From RBG-16-57-11 sp964503145 (lineage in GTDB: Bacteria > Chloroflexota > Anaerolineae > Anaerolineales > UBA4823): DNA of 64,000 nucleotides. Below, piece by piece: positions 58,878 through 64,000 of this stretch. Under the pieces are notes generated by a model that worked only from the letters and a program-made list of their open reading frames with translations, searched no databases and had not been told where the DNA came from. The position numbers were made by a program, and so were the translations under genes. Position 1 is the first letter of the stretch. Each line of letters opens with the position of its first letter. Location of the stretch: NCBI GenBank assembly GCA_964503145.1, contig CAZCYV010000009.1, positions 62,001 through 126,000 of the forward strand. The letters are read 5' to 3'.

Positions 58878-61667
58878 TTATTTTTGATCTATTTGGTCTG
58901 AGAGATGAGAAAACCCGGGGCTAGCGATTGGGGAGAGGATGCCCAGCTCCACAGCGCTGGCAACAGCCTGGCGTTTGTTGGCGACATTCAATTTTCGATA
59001 GATGTGATGGGTGTGTTGCTGGACTGTGCTCGGGGAGATGCACAGCCTGGCAGAGATTTCATTGATGCTCAGCCGCTCGGCCAATAACTCCAGGACTTCA
59101 AGCTCTCGCTCGGTCAACAGCGTTTTGATCTCAGGAGGTTTGGGAGGCGCCGGGTGGGGGGCCTTTGGCGTCAAAAATGCGGCGATGATCGTTTCGACGT
59201 ACTCGCTCAGACCTGCCACATTCTTCAAACGTGTGGAAATCGTCCGCAAGAGCTCCAACATGTCCGGCCCCTGTTCGACGAACGTCCGAATAAACCGGCC
59301 TGTGCGGGCCAGGCGCAGAGCACACTCCAGGGTTTGTAAGGCCGCTGCGCTTTTCCCCTGTCTGACAAGCCACACCGCACGCATCGCCAGCACACGCAGA
59401 AGCGTCAAGTTGTTGTGCGTGCGCTCTGCCAGTTCCTGAATTTCGTCCAGGAGCTGATCGACCGCCTGGTCGGTTTCAGGTCCGCCTATTTCCATCAGGA
59501 TTTTGGCTTTGTAAATGTGGGGAATGTGATGCCAGACGATCGCTTGCTCGGCAACGGGGGCGTTAAACGACTCAGCCCAACGACGCGCTTCTTCGCGGTT
59601 TCCGTTTTGCAGATCCAACCAGGCGATCAACGACATCACAGCAGGAGGCAATGCTGGGGTTTGGTCGCTATATAGCTGTTGAAGCAAATCCAGCGATTCC
59701 TTGGCCTGTTTGTGACGGTCCAGGGTCTGTAGAACGAGGACATGGCTTGCGATGCTTTCCAGGGAGGTGAACAGGTTCCAGGTGAAGCGCTGATCCACCA
59801 GCCGCTCATAGTAACTGGCTGCCAGCTCGAGCTGGTTCCATTCCTGGTAGATCCTTCCCAGCAGGTAATAGCCCCAACCCTGCATAAGCAGCAGGTTGTT
59901 GGCGAGGGCGGCTCGTATCATTTGCTCTGCCGTTTGACGGCTGAGCTCCAGCTCTCCGTGGAGCAGGTGTACCACACTGAGGCAAAACAATAGCCAAGCC
60001 CCGTACGTACTGCTTGGGTCCTGCAGTTGCTCGTAAAGCTGCAACAACATATCGACCGTCTGGTGATATTGCCCTTCCATGAACATGGACAGCCCCAGAT
60101 AGACTATGGCGTTGCCGCGGGCAAACAGCCAGGTCTCCGGCAGCATATCCACCGCCTGGCGGGCGAGCGACATCGCCTGGTCGCCCTGGTTTATTAGATA
60201 ATAGTAGATGCTTTCCAGCTCCCAAACCTGGGCCTGGACAATGCTATGGGGAAGGATTTCGAAACCGGGCAAGGGTGCGCCGTTTTCTGAAGGATGGTTC
60301 CGCTGCAAGGCGGCATCCAACATAACCTGGATCTTGGCGGTCAGCGAGTGCATCAAGATATACCGCAGGGCATAATGTGCAAGCCAGGCTTTCATGAGCA
60401 ACAACCCGGGGCGTGTGGCAATGAAATCTTCTGGAAAATACTCGAGGCGGCTTTTGATTCCCAGGAAGTCTTCAGCGTTGAGCAGCGGGCAGAGCTGGCT
60501 CTCCAATACTTGCGCGGCGCCTACCCAGTCCTGTATAGCAGTCAGTTGGTTCAGCGCTTCGTCTGTCTGCCCCTGGCGGATCAGCCAGGCGGCTGCGCGC
60601 CGATGATATAACGCAATTTGATCGGGAGGGACGTGATAACGCTGACGCGATAGCAACATCTGGCGGAACAGGTGATGATAACGGTAGTAGAAGCGCTGGT
60701 TGTCCAGTGGTATCAAGAAGAGTTGGGCGGCTTCGAGCTGTTCCAGCAGTGTCTGAATCTCATTTTCGCTTTGCTTGAAATCGAAAACCTCCCACAACAT
60801 GGATGTGCAAAACTGGCTGAATGTGGCCGTTTTGAGCAGGAATTCCCGGATTTCGTCTGTTTGGTTGTTGAATGCCTGGTCGAGCAGGTAATCGATCACC
60901 ACCCCGTCCAGCGTTTTTAGGTGAGTGAGAAACTCTTGTGCCTGGCCTGCTTCGCGTATGCTGATTGCTGCCAACGCCAGCCCAGCAGCCCAGCCTTCAG
61001 TCTTTTCTTGAAGCTGATTTATTTCGGAGGCGCTCCAGGGAACAGAAGTTGTATGCCGAAAATATGCCATGGCTTCGGCATCGGTAAAGCGCAAGTCGGC
61101 TGCTTTGATTTCCACAACCTTCCCTTGAACTTTTAGCCGGCTGAACGCCAGGGAGGGTCTGCGCCGGGCGGAGAGGATCAAGTGCAAGGGTAACTGCTCG
61201 TATTGCAGCAGATCGGTGAGCAATAAGTCGATCGAGGGGTTTCCAACAAATTGATAATCGTCCAGCGCCAGGATGAAGGGCGTGGCTTCCAGCAGCTCCA
61301 GGTCGCCGATCAGCGCGCTTTTCCAGGTGGCCAGCGGCACGGGCAACTGGGTGTGCAGCAGATCGGCGGTGTTTTGCAGACATTCCGGAAAGAGCTGGCG
61401 CAACGCGACCACAATGCCGGAGAGAAATGCGGGGATCTGATGGTCAGTTTCGTCCAATTGCAGCCAGGCGTAGGGTAGAGGACATTGATCCAACCATTGA
61501 GCCAACAGGGTGGTCTTTCCAAACCCGACCGGGGCAGAGATCAGGGCGACGGGCTTTCGGAGCACCTGATCGAGCTGCTCCAGGAGGCGCGGGCGGGCGA
61601 TCCAACCGGGGATGACTTGCGGTCGGTGAAGCTTGACCCTTGGGAAAGCAGGCTGGTATTCCGTCAT
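58878..61667 (-). CDS. MalT-like LuxR-family (LAL) ATP-dependent transcriptional regulator
   Basis: The 929-residue protein has an N-terminal ATPase with Walker A APVGFGKTT (45-53), a FILALDDYQFV Walker B region, and a long helical TPR-like middle. A LuxR-type HTH sits at the C-terminus (LTERELEVLELLAERLSINEI ... STVQQHTHHIYRKLNV). It would bind DNA after ligand and ATP binding, as MalT does with maltotriose. It faces the AbgT/peptidase/MFS block on the same strand, so these genes are candidate targets, although no operator was identified. Confidence 0.95.
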   Translation of the reverse strand: MTEYQPAFPRVKLHRPQVIPGWIARPRLLEQLDQVLRKPVALISAPVGFGKTTLLAQWLDQCPLPYAWLQLDETDHQIPAFLSGIVVALRQLFPECLQNTADLLHTQLPVPLATWKSALIGDLELLEATPFILALDDYQFVGNPSIDLLLTDLLQYEQLPLHLILSARRRPSLAFSRLKVQGKVVEIKAADLRFTDAEAMAYFRHTTSVPWSASEINQLQEKTEGWAAGLALAAISIREAGQAQEFLTHLKTLDGVVIDYLLDQAFNNQTDEIREFLLKTATFSQFCTSMLWEVFDFKQSENEIQTLLEQLEAAQLFLIPLDNQRFYYRYHHLFRQMLLSRQRYHVPPDQIALYHRRAAAWLIRQGQTDEALNQLTAIQDWVGAAQVLESQLCPLLNAEDFLGIKSRLEYFPEDFIATRPGLLLMKAWLAHYALRYILMHSLTAKIQVMLDAALQRNHPSENGAPLPGFEILPHSIVQAQVWELESIYYYLINQGDQAMSLARQAVDMLPETWLFARGNAIVYLGLSMFMEGQYHQTVDMLLQLYEQLQDPSSTYGAWLLFCLSVVHLLHGELELSRQTAEQMIRAALANNLLLMQGWGYYLLGRIYQEWNQLELAASYYERLVDQRFTWNLFTSLESIASHVLVLQTLDRHKQAKESLDLLQQLYSDQTPALPPAVMSLIAWLDLQNGNREEARRWAESFNAPVAEQAIVWHHIPHIYKAKILMEIGGPETDQAVDQLLDEIQELAERTHNNLTLLRVLAMRAVWLVRQGKSAAALQTLECALRLARTGRFIRTFVEQGPDMLELLRTISTRLKNVAGLSEYVETIIAAFLTPKAPHPAPPKPPEIKTLLTERELEVLELLAERLSINEISARLCISPSTVQQHTHHIYRKLNVANKRQAVASAVELGILSPIASPGFSHLSDQIDQK

Positions 61668-62026
61668 AACAATAATAACGCCAGGAGAGCCTGAAATCGC
61701 GCTACCGCAGCTCCACCGATGGTCCCTTTGAGCTTAGTTCGGGTTGAATCAATCTTTCGTGTGGTTCGAACAAGCAGTGCCTGTGGATAATTTTACCATC
61801 TTTTGCGCTTAGCGAACGCTTTCACCTGGCAGACTAATCCGCTTAAGCCAAAAACGCCCATCTCTGTGTAATTAACCCAAGTTGCTACCCGAAGTAGCTA
61901 ATCGAACAGGCGGGGACGAAGAGAGCGACTTTGAGTTCAAAACCAGCGGCGGTAACCGCATGAACAAGTATCGTTCCGGGCAATCGGGCTAACTTAAGGT
62001 AAAAGCGATTGTCGGAGGAACGAACG
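61668..62026. other. Intergenic region upstream of the LAL regulator
   Basis: About 360 bases without a gene. A hairpin-like TTGCTACCCGAAGTAGC near 61880 may be the end of a lost insertion sequence, because a transposase remnant begins at 62027. No firm promoter for the regulator was seen. Confidence 0.4.
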
Positions 62027-62119
62027 ATGTCATTAGCGCCAGAGATCAAAATTGCCGAACAGCGCCTGAGCGTGCTGGAGCTAGCCGCAGTCGAGGGCGT
62101 TCAGCGAAGCTGCCCTTGA
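62027..62119 (+). pseudogene. Transposase N-terminal remnant (IS481-like)
   Basis: A 30-codon frame starting MSLAPEIKIAEQRLSVLELA resembles the N-terminal helix of IS481-type transposases and retains a GGAGGA ribosome site, but it reads into unrelated sequence and stops. Bases 62150-62200, read on the minus strand, give QTWDHDYPHRRLDRL, which recalls the C-terminal HDYNHRRxH stretch of such transposases. Both parts suggest a heavily deleted insertion sequence; the second is weak. Confidence 0.45.
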
Positions 62120-62201
62120 CGGAGGCGAGCACCGGGCTACAATCGATCCAGGCGACGATGGGGATAGTCGTGGTCCCAGGTTTGGATAGGCACAAAAGCC
62201 G

Positions 62202-62228
62202 AAAGAAAAAGCCCGGAAAGCGTCCGGG
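62202..62228 (-). terminator. Rho-independent terminator after the PIG-L gene
   Basis: On the minus strand: CCCGGA, 5-base loop, TCCGGG, then CTTTTTCTTT. It starts 45 bases past the stop at 62273. Confidence 0.75.
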
Positions 62229-62272
62229 ATGATGGTCAAGAATGCATGTTGCCTGTCCAAAGCCGGGGGCGC

Positions 62273-62995
62273 TCAGGCGAAGATGATCCGCCGGAAGGCC
62301 TCTTCGTAGCGCGGGTTTTCTGGCGTGCTGTCGGCGGTGTGGCGGCTGCGCATGCGCTCGGCCAGCTTCTCCGGGTCGCCGATCTGGCTCTTGTGTTGTT
62401 GAATGGCGCGGATCTTGCGCTCCCACAGATCGGTCACGTCGTGCAGCACGTTGGCATCCTGCGTGCCGCAGACCCAGACCTCGCGGGGTGTGTGCGGCTC
62501 CAGGCCTTCATCGTGCAGCAATTCGGGAAAGTACAGCGGGTTGCCAGCCGCCGGAAAGACGGCATCCAGCGTCACCTGCCCGGCAGCGCGGTGATCGGGG
62601 TGGTTGATGCGGTTGTCGCCGACGATCAGGGTGCGCGGGTCGCAGGTGACCAGAACATCTGGCCGCACCAGGCGAATGATGCGGGTGACTTCTTTACGCA
62701 GCGCCAGATCTGGCACCAGGTAGCCGTCTGGACGTTCCAGGAAATGCACTTCGTGGACGCCCAGCACCGCGGCCGCAGCGGCTTGCTCTTGGCGGCGGTC
62801 TCCGCACAATTCGCCGGGGACGGTGTCGGGGTCGTTGGCGCCTTTGTCGCCGCAGGTCAGCAGCCAGTAGATCACGGTGTGACCGGCGTCTGTCCAGCGA
62901 GCCAGCGTAGCGCCGCAGAAAAACTCCGGGTCATCCGGATGAGCCAGGATGACCAGGATGCGTTGAGGGGTTTGCCAGCCTTCAATTTCTTTCAT
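62273..62995 (-). CDS. PIG-L/LmbE-family deacetylase
   Basis: The 240-residue protein has the zinc-site motif LVILAHPDDPEFFCGATLARW, and the second ligand region in NHPDHRAAG. Members remove N-acetyl groups from GlcNAc-type substrates, including mycothiol and bacillithiol precursors and lincomycin intermediates. The ATG at 62995 is preferred because a purine-rich stretch precedes it, but 63025 is possible. The substrate cannot be told; the glycan locus is 56 kb away, so a link is not supported. Confidence 0.92.
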   Translation of the reverse strand: MKEIEGWQTPQRILVILAHPDDPEFFCGATLARWTDAGHTVIYWLLTCGDKGANDPDTVPGELCGDRRQEQAAAAAVLGVHEVHFLERPDGYLVPDLALRKEVTRIIRLVRPDVLVTCDPRTLIVGDNRINHPDHRAAGQVTLDAVFPAAGNPLYFPELLHDEGLEPHTPREVWVCGTQDANVLHDVTDLWERKIRAIQQHKSQIGDPEKLAERMRSRHTADSTPENPRYEEAFRRIIFA

Positions 62996-63082
62996 GTTCG
63001 CTTGTTCGCCTTCCTTCGCTTTCATGGTATGGCGCGGCGTTGCAGAGCGTCGAACAGGAATTTAATTTCGACAGGGGAGCGA

Positions 63083-64000
63083 CTAGGTTCCGGACGGTGT
63101 GCCCGCTTGCGGCGGCTTTTTCTTGGGTTTGCCTGAAGGCGAAGCTTTCCCTGGAGAGGCCATCTTGGGTGCGGCGTTGCCTGTCTTGCCGGCATTGGGT
63201 CGCGAGCCGCCCTTGCCTTTCTTGCGTTTTGCTTTGCGTGTTCTTTTCATATCGGGCTGAACAGGTGGCCGTTCAGGTTGAGGGGCGACGACCGGCGAGG
63301 GTAGCTGGGAATCCTGAACAGGCAACACCTCTTCGCTCTCTAAGGGTGTTTCCGCCTCAATTGCCTGCGCCGCAGGGACGTGTTTGCCGCAGGTGCAGGC
63401 GCCTCCCTCGTGAAATCCACAAGGCTCCTGAGACTTCTTGCGCAAGGCTTCCAACTCGTCCCAGGGTTGAACATTGGCGTGCGGAACCTCGACCCGCGTG
63501 CCGCTATCCAATTCGACCAGGACGCTCTGCTTCAGCGGGTAAACGTCCACCACCTTGCCTTCGCCGCTGGGGGTGACCACACGCTTATTGCGTTTGGGCA
63601 GGTTCTTGCGCGCTTCGACGTATTGTTCGTATTCGTAAATCAGGCAGCACCGCAGCCGCCCGCACATGCCGGTGATCTCGGTGGGGGTGAGCGAAATCCC
63701 CTGCTCTTTGGCCATCTTGATCGAGATCGGGCTGAACTCGGTCAGGAACATCGAACAGCAGCGGTTGTCGATGCCGCAGGCGCCCATGCCGCCCAGCAGC
63801 TTGGCCACGTCTCGCGGCCCGATCTGACGCATTTCCACTCGCGAGCGGATGTACAGGCGCTGCATGGCGGACTGCAACTTGCGCAGGTCAACCTTGCTCT
63901 CCGATTCGGTGCTGTACAGAAACGACAGGCGTGAGCCGTCGAAAGAAAACTCAGCCGTGACGATCTTCACCCCGGGGATCTTCAACTCGGCCAGCTTGGC
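63083..64000 (-). CDS. PSP1/YaaT-like protein, 5' end beyond window
   Basis: The reading frame is open to the window edge (AKLAELKIPGVKIVTAEFSF begins the visible part), so the N-terminus is missing. The PSP1 C-terminal domain is clear: MRQIGPRDVAKLLGGMGACG, LTEFSPISIKMAKEQG and TGMCGRLRCCLIYEYEQY. The cysteine-rich pattern fits YaaT-type proteins, which in Bacillus form the Y-complex with RicA and RicF and tune RNA processing. A low-complexity Lys/Pro/Gly-rich tail of about 100 residues follows the core and is unusual. Confidence 0.92.
   Translation of the reverse strand, partial: AKLAELKIPGVKIVTAEFSFDGSRLSFLYSTESESKVDLRKLQSAMQRLYIRSRVEMRQIGPRDVAKLLGGMGACGIDNRCCSMFLTEFSPISIKMAKEQGISLTPTEITGMCGRLRCCLIYEYEQYVEARKNLPKRNKRVVTPSGEGKVVDVYPLKQSVLVELDSGTRVEVPHANVQPWDELEALRKKSQEPCGFHEGGACTCGKHVPAAQAIEAETPLESEEVLPVQDSQLPSPVVAPQPERPPVQPDMKRTRKAKRKKGKGGSRPNAGKTGNAAPKMASPGKASPSGKPKKKPPQAGTPSGT

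Overview
The window looks like a chromosomal segment of a Chloroflexota bacterium, probably of the Anaerolineae/Caldilineae type. This is an inference from gene content, not from a phylogenetic marker search. The signs are GC-rich coding sequence with AGGAGG-type ribosome sites, a MalT-like LuxR regulator, secreted META/PKD proteins on Thr-Pro stalks, a TopA carrying an N-terminal DUF5679-like zinc ribbon, and DUF-rich membrane clusters. No rRNA, tRNA, CRISPR array, complete insertion sequence or prophage was seen.

Region 1 (1-11185, minus strand) runs from a small secreted protein through pth and mfd into a glycan locus. That locus encodes a PglC-like phosphoglycosyl transferase, an ASCH protein, both subunits of a 2-oxoacid dehydrogenase E1, a zinc-ribbon/beta-propeller membrane protein, a lipoyl + subunit-binding + NeuD/PglD-like acyltransferase fusion, and a DegT-type aminotransferase cut by the window edge. 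The fusion beside E1 genes is the most unusual system here. It suggests that an acyl group made by E1 is passed on a lipoyl arm straight to an amino sugar. Region 2 (11261-16891, plus) is an operon behind a near-consensus promoter: a GcvT-like protein, two PYROXD2-like flavoproteins and a Rieske oxygenase of the quaternary-amine type, plausibly a demethylation pathway. Region 3 (17040-19774) holds a ClbS/DinB-like protein, a secreted esterase-like protein and repeats.

Region 4 (19731-24843, plus) is an S-adenosylmethionine by-product and purine salvage operon: mtnA, a PfkB (adenosine-kinase-like) kinase, ahcY, a dGTPase and greA, ending in a terminator shared with a convergent gene. Region 5 (24863-32207, minus) is housekeeping: topA, dprA, rimM, khpA, rpsP and ffh. 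Region 6 (32442-38558, plus) has DegV, an SbnI/SerK-like serine kinase, a small unknown protein, a heterodimeric ABC exporter with one degenerate ATP site, and a decayed nucleotidyltransferase.

Region 7 (38650-61667, minus) is an envelope and transport block. It contains a lipoprotein hydrolase, META/PKD surface proteins, DUF1269, DUF4239, AI-2E exporter-like, DUF4203, HdeD, SHOCT, DUF6325 and GAP proteins. These are followed upstream by an AbgT transporter with M17 and M20 peptidases, an MFS exporter and the MalT-like regulator. Region 8 (61668-64000) has a transposase remnant, a PIG-L deacetylase and the 3' part of a PSP1/YaaT-like gene. Three genes (the small secreted protein, mtnA and ffh) have promoters so close to the start codon that leaderless or near-leaderless transcripts are predicted.
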